From assembly GCA_017514685.1 (NCBI GenBank), contig JAFWJN010000056.1:1-64000 (forward strand): 64,000 nt of DNA. Reading direction: 5' to 3'. Every line of letters starts with the position of its first letter. Position 1 is the stretch's first letter. Shown piece after piece: positions 20,034 to 28,723 of the stretch. This stretch comes from Clostridia bacterium. Its GTDB lineage: Bacteria > Bacillota > Clostridia > Christensenellales > CAG-138. The translations under genes were made by a program, and so were the position numbers. Under the pieces are notes generated by a model. That model had not been told where the DNA came from. It searched no databases and saw only the letters and a list, made by a program, of their open reading frames with translations.

Positions 20034-21409
20034 TGCGTAAAGAATACCGTACAATCAGCGAAGTCGTCGGTCCTCTGATGATGGTTAAAGATGTCGAGGG
20101 AGTAAAGTATGACGAGCTTGTTGAGATCGAACAGGCAGATGGAACGATACGCAGAGGCCGTGTTCTGGAAATCAATGGTGATAAAGCAATGGTTCAGCTG
20201 TTCGAAGGATCACAGGGACTTCGTATTACAGACAGCAAAGCAAGATTCTTGGGACATTCCATCCAGCTTGCAGTTGCTCCGGATATGCTCGGACGTATCT
20301 TCAACGGAATGGGAGAACCAAAGGATGGAGGTCCGAAACTGATTCCAGAGAAATATCTGGATATCAACGGCGTGGCAATGAATCCCGCAGCACGCGATTA
20401 TCCTTCCGAGTTCATTCAGACCGGTATTTCCGCAATCGATGGATTGAATACACTTGTTCGCGGCCAGAAACTTCCCGTGTTCTCCGGAAGCGGTTTGCCG
20501 CATGCAAACCTTGCAGCACAGATAGCGCGACAGGCGAGAGTTCTGGGATCCGATGAAAAGTTCGCCGTTGTGTTTGCCGCAGTCGGTATTACATTTGAGG
20601 AAGCGGATTTCTTTATCAATGATTTCCGCAGAACCGGTGCGATCGAACGTACTGTAACGTTCATCAACCTAGCGAACGACCCGGCAATCGAGCGTATCAA
20701 TACACCGCGTATGGCAATTACTGCTGCGGAGTATCTTGCATATGACCTGGGAATGCACGTTCTCGTTATCATAACGGATATCACGAACTATGCTGAAGCA
20801 TTGCGTGAGGTTTCTGCAGCACGTAAAGAAGTTCCAGGACGACGCGGATATCCCGGTTACATGTATACGGACCTTGCGACAATGTATGAGCGCGCAGGAC
20901 GTATTCGCGGAAACAAAGGCTCTATTACGATGATTCCGATCCTCTCCATGCCGGAAGATGATGTAACGCATCCGATTCCTGACCTGACAGGATACATCAC
21001 GGAAGGTCAGATTATCCTTTCACGTGAACTGTACAGAAAAGGAATTACCCCTCCGATTAACGTTCTGCCTTCCTTGTCCCGTTTGAAAGACAAAGGTATC
21101 GGCAAGGGTAAAACAAGAGAGGACCATGCGGATACTATGAATCAGCTGTTCGCAGCCTATTCGAGAGGAAAAGATGCGAAAGAACTGGCTGTTATTTTAG
21201 GTGATGCCGCTCTTTCAGATACAGATAAACTGTATGCAAAGTTCTCGGATGCTTTTGAAACGGAATATGTATCGCAGGGATATTATACGAACCGTTCTAT
21301 TGAGGAAACACTGAACCTTGGATGGAAACTTCTTTCAATTCTGCCGAAGTCTGAATTGAAACGTATTCGTGATGAATACATCAATAAATACTATCCCGAG
21401 GAGGAGTAA
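20033..21409 (+). CDS. ntpB: V-type ATP synthase subunit B (regulatory)
   Basis: Subunit B alternates with A in the V1 hexamer and lacks its own Walker A loop; the equivalent position reads [13 protein letters not shown]. The 458 aa protein is otherwise canonical ([36 protein letters not shown] region near 245-280). Translation is probably coupled to subunit A through the TGATG overlap, which suits the 1:1 stoichiometry. GAAGGAGGAA sits upstream. Confidence 0.96.
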   Translation: MRKEYRTISEVVGPLMMVKDVEGVKYDELVEIEQADGTIRRGRVLEINGDKAMVQLFEGSQGLRITDSKARFLGHSIQLAVAPDMLGRIFNGMGEPKDGGPKLIPEKYLDINGVAMNPAARDYPSEFIQTGISAIDGLNTLVRGQKLPVFSGSGLPHANLAAQIARQARVLGSDEKFAVVFAAVGITFEEADFFINDFRRTGAIERTVTFINLANDPAIERINTPRMAITAAEYLAYDLGMHVLVIITDITNYAEALREVSAARKEVPGRRGYPGYMYTDLATMYERAGRIRGNKGSITMIPILSMPEDDVTHPIPDLTGYITEGQIILSRELYRKGITPPINVLPSLSRLKDKGIGKGKTREDHADTMNQLFAAYSRGKDAKELAVILGDAALSDTDKLYAKFSDAFETEYVSQGYYTNRSIEETLNLGWKLLSILPKSELKRIRDEYINKYYPEEE

Positions 21410-21411
21410 CA

Positions 21412-22044
21412 GTGGCGCTGCAGTATAAGCCCACCCGAATGGAGCTTTCCAACCTGAAAAAAAGAAGGCAGGTAGCTATCCGCGGTCATAAGATGATGAA
21501 AGACAAGCGCGACGAGCTTGTACGTAGATTTATCGTATATGCCCGCAGGAACCAGCAGCTCCGGAGGGAGACGGAAGAAAAACTGAATAAGGCGATGCAG
21601 AGCTTTGTCCTTGCAAGGGCAATGATGTCCGGCGATGAGATTGAAGAAGCTCTGCTCTATCCGGCACGGTCGATTGCAATCGATAAATCGGTTCAGAATG
21701 TGCTTTCGATTCCTGTGCCTAAGCTGACTCTTGAAACACGTCAGGAAGAATTTGTCTATCCATATGGCTTTTCTTCAACAGGTGCTGATCTGGATACGGC
21801 TGTGCAGGCACTCGCAGAGATACTGCCGCTGATGCTGGAACTTGCAGAAGTAGAGAAGGTGACCAGCCGTTTGGCTGACGAGATTGAGAAGACCCGTCGC
21901 CGCGTCAATGCACTGGAATATGTTATGATCCCGCAGTTTGATGAAGCGATACATGATATCCAGATGAAACTTGAGGAGAATGAACGCGGAAACACTTCCA
22001 GACTGATGAAAACAAAGGAAATGCTGGCAAAGGAGACGGAATGA
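21412..22044 (+). CDS. ntpD: V-type ATP synthase subunit D (central stalk)
   Basis: Subunit D is the coiled-coil rotor shaft inside the A3B3 head. The 210 aa protein has long N- and C-terminal helices. It opens PTRMELSNLKKRRQVA and carries TRRRVNALEYVMIPQ near residue 165, both family signatures. The start is GTG at 21412, two bases after the subunit B stop, with GAGGAG upstream. It overlaps the following QueG-like gene by 4 nt. Confidence 0.94.
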   Translation: MALQYKPTRMELSNLKKRRQVAIRGHKMMKDKRDELVRRFIVYARRNQQLRRETEEKLNKAMQSFVLARAMMSGDEIEEALLYPARSIAIDKSVQNVLSIPVPKLTLETRQEEFVYPYGFSSTGADLDTAVQALAEILPLMLELAEVEKVTSRLADEIEKTRRRVNALEYVMIPQFDEAIHDIQMKLEENERGNTSRLMKTKEMLAKETE

Positions 22045-22964
22045 ATCTCCAGTTATTGGGCAGAGAGTACGGTTTTTCAGAAACATTTCTGCTTCCAAAT
22101 GCTCCATATGAAGATTGGGCGCGTCATCATAAAGGTGGCGCGTTTCATTCAAATACCGACGCATTAACGGATGATCCTATCGGGACTTACCCTTGGGCGA
22201 ATGCGTGTATGATTTGTGTCAGAGCATACGAACCTTTTGAGGATCCCGATATAGTCGATGCATATTATCTGGCAAGCAATTCCGCCTACCATGCGATGAA
22301 GCAGCTCTTGGACAGGCTGAAGCAGGAAGGAATACGTGCGGAGAGAGCTGATACCCCGTTCAGAACGCAGTTGCTTCAGGCAGGTATCGGAAGCTGTATG
22401 GATAACAGATTGTGGTATTATCCTCCCTATGGAACTTATGTGCATCTTGAAGGAGCGATGCTGCAATTGCCGGAACCGGTCGAATACAGCAGGCCGCAGC
22501 ACAACGAACAGATTTGTGATCATTGCTCTCTTTGTGAGAAAGCATGCTTCGGCGCGTTGCATGAAGGTTCTTTTGATTGGAAGAAATGCATTCGGGCTTA
22601 CATGGAGAATCTCCCGATGCCGGAAGAATTTCTGCCAAAGCAAAATGCATTCTTAGGATGCAGCAGATGTCAGAGGGCATGTCCGAAAAACCCGTTGAAG
22701 AGGATTCCTGTTCCGGATCATGTCAGAAAAGCATTTGATCCCCTTCGGATCATTCAGGGGGAGTATAGTGAAGCAATTCAACTTGCAGGAAAAAATATGA
22801 AAAATAAACTGATCCGGCAGGCAATCATTCTTTGCGCAAACAATAATCTAACCGAGACTCTGCCGCACTTGTTGAAATTGAAAGAGACTTCCGGGGAGAA
22901 GTACGCGAAGGAACTCCAATACGCTATTTTGTGCTTGCAAAATAAAAAGAATGTGATAAAATGA
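22041..22964 (+). CDS. QueG-like double 4Fe-4S cluster protein
   Basis: This 307 aa protein resembles epoxyqueuosine reductase (QueG). It has two ferredoxin-type cysteine sets (CDHCSLCEKAC near 158-168 and CSRCQRACPKNP near 211-222) and a C-terminal HEAT-like tail (KNMKNKLIRQAII). The region matching the QueG active-site aspartate segment (DSxP) reads ADTPFR, so one Asp is kept, but the surrounding QueG consensus is degraded. It could be a divergent reductase or an electron-transfer relative. The ATGA overlap with subunit D ties its translation to the ATPase operon. Its last codons contain the SRP RNA promoter. Confidence 0.75.
   Translation: MNLQLLGREYGFSETFLLPNAPYEDWARHHKGGAFHSNTDALTDDPIGTYPWANACMICVRAYEPFEDPDIVDAYYLASNSAYHAMKQLLDRLKQEGIRAERADTPFRTQLLQAGIGSCMDNRLWYYPPYGTYVHLEGAMLQLPEPVEYSRPQHNEQICDHCSLCEKACFGALHEGSFDWKKCIRAYMENLPMPEEFLPKQNAFLGCSRCQRACPKNPLKRIPVPDHVRKAFDPLRIIQGEYSEAIQLAGKNMKNKLIRQAIILCANNNLTETLPHLLKLKETSGEKYAKELQYAILCLQNKKNVIK
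22935..22962 (+). promoter_or_regulatory. Promoter of the SRP RNA gene
   Basis: TTGCAA (22935-22940), a 16 bp spacer and TAAAAT (22957-22962) preceded by TGA give an extended -10 promoter. The predicted start near 22969 matches the 5' end of the RNA inferred from base pairing. The promoter is embedded in the 3' end of the QueG-like coding sequence. Confidence 0.7.
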
Positions 22965-22967
22965 CAA

Positions 22968-23237
22968 TATCGCACTAAGCGGGGAGTTAGCGGTGCCCTG
23001 AACTCGCAATCCGCTATAGCGAGGCCGAATTCCCATTCAGAGGCAGTTTGTTGTAAGGTCGATCTCAATACAGGGGTGTTGATAGGCGGGTCCTGTGCAA
23101 TCGCACGCTGTGAACCGTGTCAGGTCCTGACGGAAGCAGCACTAAGCAGAAAGTACGGTGTGCCGCGGGATAACCTGCAAGGAGCTACCGATTGGGCCAC
23201 CACTTGTAGCAAAATGTCGAAGAACGGGTGTGCGATT
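22968..23237 (+). ncRNA. ffs: Signal recognition particle RNA, large (Alu-containing) type
   Basis: The 5' part (AAGCGGGGAGTTAGCGGTG and following, about 22977-23035) is the Alu-domain motif of Bacillus/Clostridium scRNA. The centre contains the S-domain core GTCAGGTCCTGACGGAAGCA with its GGAA tetraloop (about 23119-23138). The ends pair: TCGCAC at 22970-22975 with GTGCGA at 23230-23235. This gives a 270 nt RNA, the expected size. It scaffolds Ffh for co-translational targeting. Exact ends are inferred from the terminal helix. Confidence 0.93.
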
Positions 23238-23252
23238 TTCATAAAAATTTAA

Positions 23253-23291
23253 GCGGTTGGGCACTGATTGATGCCTGACCGCCTCTTTTTT
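23253..23291 (+). terminator. Intrinsic terminator of SRP RNA, abutting the sdaAB ribosome site
   Basis: An 11 bp stem (23253-23263 with 23272-23282, two G-U pairs) and an 8 nt loop are followed by a six-T run at 23286-23291. The next bases, GGAG at 23292, are the Shine-Dalgarno of sdaAB. No separate promoter is visible between this hairpin and sdaAB. Confidence 0.85.
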
Positions 23292-23301
23292 GGAGAGAAA
23301 T

Positions 23302-23964
23302 ATGGAAAATTTTTCAGTATTTGATATTGTAGGACCGAGAATGACCGGACCGTCCTCCAGTCATACTGCAGGTGCGGCTAAAATTGCTCTCATCGCAAGA
23401 AGAATCATCAACAGGCCTGTAAAGGAAGTACGTTTTACCTTATATGGTTCTTTCGCAGAGACCGGAAGAGGTCATGGTACTGATAAAGCACTGATTGGAG
23501 GGATATTGGGATTTGAACCTGATGATCCCCGAATTCGTGAAGCATATAAGTATGCGAAAAGCAGGGGTGTTTTAGTGAATATCATTATGTCGGATGAGCC
23601 GACAAGACATCCGAATACGGTTAAGATTGAAGCATGTGATGAGAACGATCGATGGACGGAAGTAAAAGGCGAATCGATTGGTGGCGGTAATATCCTGATT
23701 ACGGAGATCGATCATCTTGAGGTTGAACTTTCCGGTGATTATCCAACGTTAATAATCCGCCACCATGATGAACCGGGGGTTATTGCTGAAGTATCACACG
23801 TTCTTGCACAAATGCGCTTGAACATCGCATTTATGAAGGTTTTCCGCCATGGAAAAGGGGAGGATGCATATATGTGCATCGAAACTGATACTGAAGTAAA
23901 CGAAGGAATGCAGGCAATCTTGCTTCAGCTGTGCAAATGCATTCGTCAGCTGATAGTGGTATGA
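23302..23964 (+). CDS. sdaAB: L-serine dehydratase, iron-sulfur-dependent, beta subunit
   Basis: The beta subunit of the oxygen-sensitive [4Fe-4S] serine deaminase, which converts L-serine to pyruvate and ammonia with SdaAA. The 220 aa protein has the N-terminal ASB domain (SVFDIVGPRMTGPSSSHTAGA, shown in part) and a C-terminal ACT domain from about residue 148 (IIRHHDEPGVIAEVSHVL) that may sense serine. The start is ATG 23302 with GGAGAG upstream. It is 10 nt from sdaAA. Transcription seems to depend on read-through of the SRP terminator or on a promoter I cannot see. Confidence 0.94.
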   Translation: MENFSVFDIVGPRMTGPSSSHTAGAAKIALIARRIINRPVKEVRFTLYGSFAETGRGHGTDKALIGGILGFEPDDPRIREAYKYAKSRGVLVNIIMSDEPTRHPNTVKIEACDENDRWTEVKGESIGGGNILITEIDHLEVELSGDYPTLIIRHHDEPGVIAEVSHVLAQMRLNIAFMKVFRHGKGEDAYMCIETDTEVNEGMQAILLQLCKCIRQLIVV

Positions 23965-23974
23965 GGAGGGCAAG

Positions 23975-24892
23975 ATGATTTCACTAACAGATGCTTTTGA
24001 GTCCGGCAGTAAACTTTGTTCTTTCTGTGCACAGGAAAAGATTACTCTCGCTGAGGCTATGATCCGGAGAGAAATCGCAAGAGGAGAAATGACTCGTGAG
24101 GAGATTCTGGAAGAAATGAAAAAGAATCTTCTCGTAATGAGGGAATCTGTCAGAAGCGGGCTGGAGGACTATATTGAATCAGTCAGTCATTTGTCCGGCG
24201 GCGCGGCTATGAGGTTGTTCCGATATGCCAAATATGATCCGTTTTGTGGTTCCAACACCTGCAGAGTCGCTGCTAGTGCTATGGCGGTAGTAGAAGTAAA
24301 TGCTTCAATGGGACAGATTGTCGCGGCCCCGACAGCAGGAGCCAGCGGAATCCTACCGGGGGTCCTTCTTGAATGCGGAATTGAAAGAAATTGGACGGAT
24401 GAACAGTTAATTCAGGGGTTGTTCTGTGCAGGCGCGGTAGGTCTGCTGTTTGCGGAAAATGCAACCATCTCCGGAGCGGACGGAGGATGCCAGGCGGAAA
24501 CCGGCGTAGGAAGTGCGATGGCTGCTGCCGCATTGGTGGAATTATCTGGCGGAACACCGGAAGATGCACTGAATGCCGCGGCGATGACGATCAAAAATAT
24601 TCTTGGCCTGGTTTGCGATCCTGTCGCAGGACTTGTGGAATGCCCATGCATCAAGCGCAATGCTCTTGGAGCTGCGAATGCCCTTTTATGCGCAGATATG
24701 ACATTGTGCGGAATCAACAGTCTGATCCCCTTTGATGAAGTGGTGGCAACGATGCTGACTGTGGGCCGTGACATGAGAAAAGAATACCGCGAGACCGCAA
24801 TGGGAGGCCTTGCTGTAACACCGACCGGAAAACAGATCGCAGAAAAAGTAAAGCATTTTCAGGAAATTGAAAGAAGAAATGAAACCTTTTAA
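23975..24892 (+). CDS. sdaAA: L-serine dehydratase, iron-sulfur-dependent, alpha subunit
   Basis: The catalytic alpha subunit carries the [4Fe-4S] cluster that acts as Lewis acid on serine. In this 305 aa protein the conserved cysteines lie in FCGSNTC near residue 89 and in VCDPVAGLVECPCIKRN near residue 212. The ATAGASGILPG-type segment (PTAGASGILPG) is intact. GAGGAGGG precedes the start. The free oxygen-labile cluster fits an anaerobic lifestyle. Confidence 0.95.
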   Translation: MISLTDAFESGSKLCSFCAQEKITLAEAMIRREIARGEMTREEILEEMKKNLLVMRESVRSGLEDYIESVSHLSGGAAMRLFRYAKYDPFCGSNTCRVAASAMAVVEVNASMGQIVAAPTAGASGILPGVLLECGIERNWTDEQLIQGLFCAGAVGLLFAENATISGADGGCQAETGVGSAMAAAALVELSGGTPEDALNAAAMTIKNILGLVCDPVAGLVECPCIKRNALGAANALLCADMTLCGINSLIPFDEVVATMLTVGRDMRKEYRETAMGGLAVTPTGKQIAEKVKHFQEIERRNETF

Positions 24893-24938
24893 CCTGTTGT
24901 CAGGTATTATTGTTAGAAAATGAGAGGAGCTACTGAAA

Positions 24939-25943
24939 ATGAAAAAGAGATTTTTATATTTTATAATTGCAGTAATCATTGCGATTTCTTGCATTGCTTG
25001 CTCTGGCAACTCGGGAAAAGCCAATTATACGGCAGCGTATGATTCGGATTATTATTATGAGCCTGCAGCAGCGGAAATGGCTTATGACGAAGAAGCACGG
25101 ACCGGCGGATTTGGAATCAACAGTTCTGCCCAAAATGCAAAAGCTGCTTCTACTTCAAACAGTACGAATAATATGCCGGATGAAAGTGCGAGAAAACTGA
25201 TCCGGGATGCAAATCTGACAGTAGAAACAAAAGAGTTTGACGATTTGATCAATAGTCTGGAAGGGCAGATCCGTTCTTTTGGAGGATACATCGAATCCAT
25301 GTCGCAGAGCGGAAACAGCTATTCTTACAGTAGCTATTCAAAAACCAGCCACCGTTATGCGAATGTGCATGCCAGGATTCCCGCTGATCAGCTGGATGCT
25401 TTTCTGAGTGTCATGGATGGAATGGGAAATGTCACGCATAAAGGCCTTTCTACGCGAGATGTCACCAGCACCTATGTCGATATTGAGAGCAGACTGAAGG
25501 TACTGAATACTGAAAAAGACAGCCTTGAGAGAATAATGGCTTCTGCTGAGAATACGACAGAAATGCTTGAGGTTCAATCCCGGTTATATGATGTGATTGA
25601 AGAGATTGAATCGTATGAGGCTAGAAAAAGAACTTACGACAGTCTGATTTCCTACAGTTCTGTAGATATCAGTATTGAAGAAGTTGTCGAATTGACTCCC
25701 GTCAAGGAAGAGACAAGATGGGAAGAACTTACTAGAAGATTCACATCCAGTCTCGGCGATCTGGGAGATGCTGTTGTTGAACTCGGAATCGGTTTAGTGG
25801 TTGCATTACCTTGGCTGCTTGTATTTGGCGGTATCACGACCGGTATCGTTCTTGCAATTGTTCTTCCGATTCGCGCAAAGAATAGAAAGCGTCGTGCAAA
25901 GCAGAAAAAGGAAGCAGAAGAGAAGGCGCTTCAGCAGAAATAA
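24939..25943 (+). CDS. DUF4349 lipoprotein
   Basis: This 334 aa exported protein has a type II signal peptide with a lipobox ending at C21 (CIAC). A Ser/Asn-rich, tyrosine-bearing linker follows, then a DUF4349 domain (about residues 80-260: KLIRDANLTVETKEFDDL, with a long coiled coil). A C-terminal membrane helix (about 285-310) and a basic cytoplasmic tail complete it. Being lipid-anchored at one end and membrane-spanning at the other, it probably loops on the outer face. Family function is unknown. GAGAGGAG precedes the ATG, and a bidirectional terminator follows. Confidence 0.85.
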   Translation: MKKRFLYFIIAVIIAISCIACSGNSGKANYTAAYDSDYYYEPAAAEMAYDEEARTGGFGINSSAQNAKAASTSNSTNNMPDESARKLIRDANLTVETKEFDDLINSLEGQIRSFGGYIESMSQSGNSYSYSSYSKTSHRYANVHARIPADQLDAFLSVMDGMGNVTHKGLSTRDVTSTYVDIESRLKVLNTEKDSLERIMASAENTTEMLEVQSRLYDVIEEIESYEARKRTYDSLISYSSVDISIEEVVELTPVKEETRWEELTRRFTSSLGDLGDAVVELGIGLVVALPWLLVFGGITTGIVLAIVLPIRAKNRKRRAKQKKEAEEKALQQK

Positions 25944-25960
25944 CGATATAGTGGAATGAA

Positions 25961-25994
25961 AAACTTCCGAATGACTGGGGTCATTCGGAAGTTT
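25961..25994. terminator. Bidirectional terminator between DUF4349 and HD genes
   Basis: A perfect 15 bp inverted repeat (25961-25975 with 25980-25994) with a 4 nt loop separates two convergent genes. It has TTTTATTATT on the right and A-rich sequence on the left, so it can act on both strands. Its right arm includes the last codons and stop of the leftward HD gene. Confidence 0.85.
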
Positions 25995-26559
25995 TATTAT
26001 TCTCTGTTTGAATTTTGTTCAGCGTTTCATCTCGGATAGCCTCTCTTAATGATTTTAAATAAGAGGAAAACTGAACTTTATCATATGCATAAGTAAGCTG
26101 AAGCTCGTATTCGTTGGGAAGCCATGTTGAGATGTCGGACTCATTGTGAGCAATTACGGCTTCCAGTCCATCCAATGCTTTATACAATTTTGCCTCAGGT
26201 GTTTTTCGCTCTATCATTTCATCGTACAGGGCGCGCATTTCTTCACAAAAAGGCTCCGGCAGGGAAGAGACCCAATTGAGGAGAAGATCTTCTTCATGAG
26301 ACTCATCTGTTTTCTTTTTAAGAAATACTGGAATATCGCCCGTAAATGCTTCACCAAGATCATGGATAAGACACATGCGGATTACTTTATCCATATCCAG
26401 ATCTGGGAATTCATCTGATATCCAGTAAGCCATCAATGCAAGACGCCAACTGTGCTCGGCAACACTTTCATGCCGTCCGGAGGAAGTATAACAATGACGG
26501 GTGGTGTTTTTTAAACGTTCTGCAAGGTGCAGCTGAGCTAATAGAATCTCTGGTTTCAT
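25981..26559 (-). CDS. HD-domain phosphohydrolase (HDDC2/YfbR-like 5'-deoxynucleotidase)
   Basis: This 192 aa single-domain HD hydrolase carries the metal ligands H36 (VAEHSW) and H66-D67 (LIHDLGE), plus the downstream Asp in LDGLEAVIAH. These match the HDDC2/YfbR group, which dephosphorylates deoxynucleoside 5'-monophosphates. Substrate is inferred from the family only. It is the second gene of a leftward pair, 10 nt after thymidylate kinase, which supports a role in nucleotide pools. Confidence 0.85.
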   Translation of the reverse strand: MKPEILLAQLHLAERLKNTTRHCYTSSGRHESVAEHSWRLALMAYWISDEFPDLDMDKVIRMCLIHDLGEAFTGDIPVFLKKKTDESHEEDLLLNWVSSLPEPFCEEMRALYDEMIERKTPEAKLYKALDGLEAVIAHNESDISTWLPNEYELQLTYAYDKVQFSSYLKSLREAIRDETLNKIQTENNKTSE

Positions 26560-26569
26560 TTATGTCTCC

Positions 26570-27232
26570 TTATAAAAGCGGTGAAACAATTTGCTGGATT
26601 TTTTCAGCTATCGCTTCGATACTCTCAAGCTGCCCGTTTTTCATGCAGGGAACGAATACAATACTGTTGAGACGGCGTGAATACTCCTGATATTTTTTTC
26701 TGGCACGGAGCTGGATAGAATCAATGCTTTCGTAGACATCTTTTGTATCGCCGACATAATCGCGGAAGCCCTTTTTTGTGACATTTTCAGATGCCTCTTC
26801 CAGATCCATATCCAGAACAAGGTTCAGATCAGGCCGGGGAATTTTAAAATGATCATGTTCCAACTCAAGACAGAAATCAAGGAGGTCAGGCTTTCCGAGA
26901 TCGATATCACGAATGCTTTGATAGACAGCATTGGAAAGGACATATCGATTGATCAGGAGAAAATCATAGGACGAATAATCAAGATCTTTGAATGCTTCAA
27001 AACGATCCAGCGCAAACCATAAGGCCATGCTTTTTCCATCAACAGCACTTGCAGGAATTCCATCTTTCGCAGTCAGATATCTTCCGACAATGGAACCGAA
27101 AAAACTCTCATATACCGGGAAGGAGAGTTCCATTACTTTCTTTCCTTTGGATGATAAATAAGCAGAAAGCTGCTTCATCTGAACGGTTTTTCCTGTTCCG
27201 TCGATTCCTTCAAAAGCAATTATCTTTGTCAT
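26570..27232 (-). CDS. tmk: Thymidylate kinase-like deoxynucleotide kinase
   Basis: This 220 aa P-loop kinase carries Walker A FEGIDGTGKT (residues 7-16), the LINRYVLSN segment that matches the family DR(Y/F) motif, and a long lid region. It should phosphorylate dTMP to dTDP. The DRY-equivalent reads NRY, so the usual Asp is replaced; this is seen in divergent TMKs and could shift specificity. A consensus-like leftward promoter lies upstream, and the HD phosphohydrolase follows in the same unit. Confidence 0.85.
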   Translation of the reverse strand: MTKIIAFEGIDGTGKTVQMKQLSAYLSSKGKKVMELSFPVYESFFGSIVGRYLTAKDGIPASAVDGKSMALWFALDRFEAFKDLDYSSYDFLLINRYVLSNAVYQSIRDIDLGKPDLLDFCLELEHDHFKIPRPDLNLVLDMDLEEASENVTKKGFRDYVGDTKDVYESIDSIQLRARKKYQEYSRRLNSIVFVPCMKNGQLESIEAIAEKIQQIVSPLL

Positions 27233-27288
27233 ATTGTATTTTTCTCCCCAAATACGAATCTGAATTGATATATACGGTTGTTTAGTGC

Positions 27289-27317
27289 ATTATAACATAG
27301 AGGCAGAAAGTGGGCAA
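27289..27317 (-). promoter_or_regulatory. Promoter of the tmk-HD unit
   Basis: On the minus strand TTGCCC (27312-27317), a 17 bp spacer and a perfect TATAAT (27289-27294) with TGT directly upstream form a strong extended -10 promoter. The transcript would have a leader of about 50 nt with GGGGAG before the ATG. Confidence 0.7.
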
Positions 27318-27360
27318 GAGCATAGGAGCTTTCAGAATAGGATTACACAATCATGGTTGT

Positions 27361-27389
27361 TTGACAGGCATAAAATGTCATGATAGAAT
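27361..27389 (+). promoter_or_regulatory. Promoter and palindrome of the metallophosphoesterase gene
   Basis: A perfect TTGACA (27361-27366), 17 bp spacer and TAGAAT (27384-27389) preceded by TGA. An inverted repeat TGACA-N9-TGTCA (27362-27380) overlaps the -35 and spacer and could be an operator. The leader, from about 27396, can fold: TCAGATC (27413-27419) pairs with GATCTGA (27459-27465), enclosing GTTCCT/AGGGAC. Confidence 0.65.
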
Positions 27390-27488
27390 AAGCTCGCTCA
27401 TAAAGACATATATCAGATCTGTTCCTTTAATGCATAGGGACGGTATAAGAAACTCTCTGATCTGAAACGATAGAGAAAGGAAGAGATA

Positions 27489-28643
27489 ATGCGTAAAACA
27501 ATTATCATCATATTTGCGATCATTTTGCTCCTGATGGCCGGCTGCACAACTCAGCCGGAAGCAATTTCAACGCAGGAATCAGCTGAAACTGAGTCGCAGG
27601 AAATAAAGGTGGTCATAGAATATACGGATGATGCTTCTTCCATACCGCAGTTGACAGAATTGCCCAAAACTCCGGTTCCAACTCCGGAAACAACAGAAAC
27701 CCCAATGTCAACTGCTGAACCGACATCGACACCGGAACCTACCCCTGCTCCGATTACCTATGTAGCTCCGGAAGGCGTATACACGATTGCCTGGATCAGC
27801 GATCCGCAGCATTATTCTGCTAAATTTCCGGAACTGTATGATTCCATGACTCTGTTCTTACGGGATAAACGTGATGAACTCAATTTGCAATATGTGATTC
27901 ACACCGGCGATCTCGTGAATGACTCTGCTGATAAAAAACAATGGGAAGTAGCTCAAAAAGCACAGTCATACATTGATGACATACCGAATGGTGTACTTGC
28001 CGGAAATCATGACTGCCTGAAATCGGATTATACACTATACTGCAAGTATTTTGGAAAAGCAAAATACAATAAGAATCCATGGTATGGGGACGCTTATAAA
28101 GATAATATCGGCCATCATGATCTGCTGACTATCGGGAATACAGATTACTTATTCGTCTATATGAGCTATGGACTGGATGATAAATGCATTAAGTGGATCA
28201 ATAGTGTCTTTGAAAAATATCCTGACCGTGTTGGATTCTTAATGCTACATGAGTATTTCACAAATGATTATGAACGTGCGCCGATAGGGGAAAAGATTTA
28301 TAAAAAAGTAGTTCTGAAAAATCCGAATCTGTACTATGTGCTTTGCGGCCATAGATATGGTGCATATCATCAGGCGGATGTGATCGATGATAATCAGGAT
28401 GGCGTACCGGACAGAACCGTTCATCAGATGATGTTCAATTACCAGGCGGCTGGGAAAGTAGGCGGGGAAGGTTATCTGAGACTTCTTCAGATTGATGAAA
28501 AACAGAGATTAATGCATGTTATGACTTACTCTCCAAACCTGGATGATTTCAACCGATTCAACGATCCGGAGAATAGAGAAAAGCATTACGAAATCGATGA
28601 AACATCTGAAGACTTCATTCTGGAACTTCCGTGGATGAAATAA
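27489..28643 (+). CDS. Metallophosphoesterase lipoprotein
   Basis: This 384 aa exported enzyme has a signal peptide ending in the lipobox MAGC (C19). A Thr/Pro/Glu-rich linker (about 58-95) follows, then a calcineurin-like phosphoesterase domain with all dimetal motifs: SDPQH near 106, GDLVND near 137, GNHD near 170, LHEYF near 251 and the terminal GHRYG near 282. The fold includes cyclic-nucleotide and phospholipid esterases; the substrate is not deducible. It is transcribed alone from a strong promoter and followed by a hairpin. Confidence 0.88.
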   Translation: MRKTIIIIFAIILLLMAGCTTQPEAISTQESAETESQEIKVVIEYTDDASSIPQLTELPKTPVPTPETTETPMSTAEPTSTPEPTPAPITYVAPEGVYTIAWISDPQHYSAKFPELYDSMTLFLRDKRDELNLQYVIHTGDLVNDSADKKQWEVAQKAQSYIDDIPNGVLAGNHDCLKSDYTLYCKYFGKAKYNKNPWYGDAYKDNIGHHDLLTIGNTDYLFVYMSYGLDDKCIKWINSVFEKYPDRVGFLMLHEYFTNDYERAPIGEKIYKKVVLKNPNLYYVLCGHRYGAYHQADVIDDNQDGVPDRTVHQMMFNYQAAGKVGGEGYLRLLQIDEKQRLMHVMTYSPNLDDFNRFNDPENREKHYEIDETSEDFILELPWMK

Positions 28644-28656
28644 AAAATCAAAAAAG

Positions 28657-28680
28657 CGAGCCGGCATTAAAGCCGGCTCG
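28657..28680 (-). terminator. Leftward terminator of the 38-codon gene
   Basis: A GC-rich 9 bp stem (CGAGCCGGC, 28657-28665, with its complement, 28672-28680) has a 6 nt loop. On the minus strand it is followed by CTTTTTTGATTTTTTA, an excellent T-tract. On the plus strand it is followed only by TTGTCGTC. It therefore mainly serves leftward transcription from the small gene, and may also stop the metallophosphoesterase transcript. Confidence 0.8.
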
Positions 28681-28723
28681 TTGTCGTCTATACAGAGGAG
28701 CACATCAATAAAACGGTTTGCGA

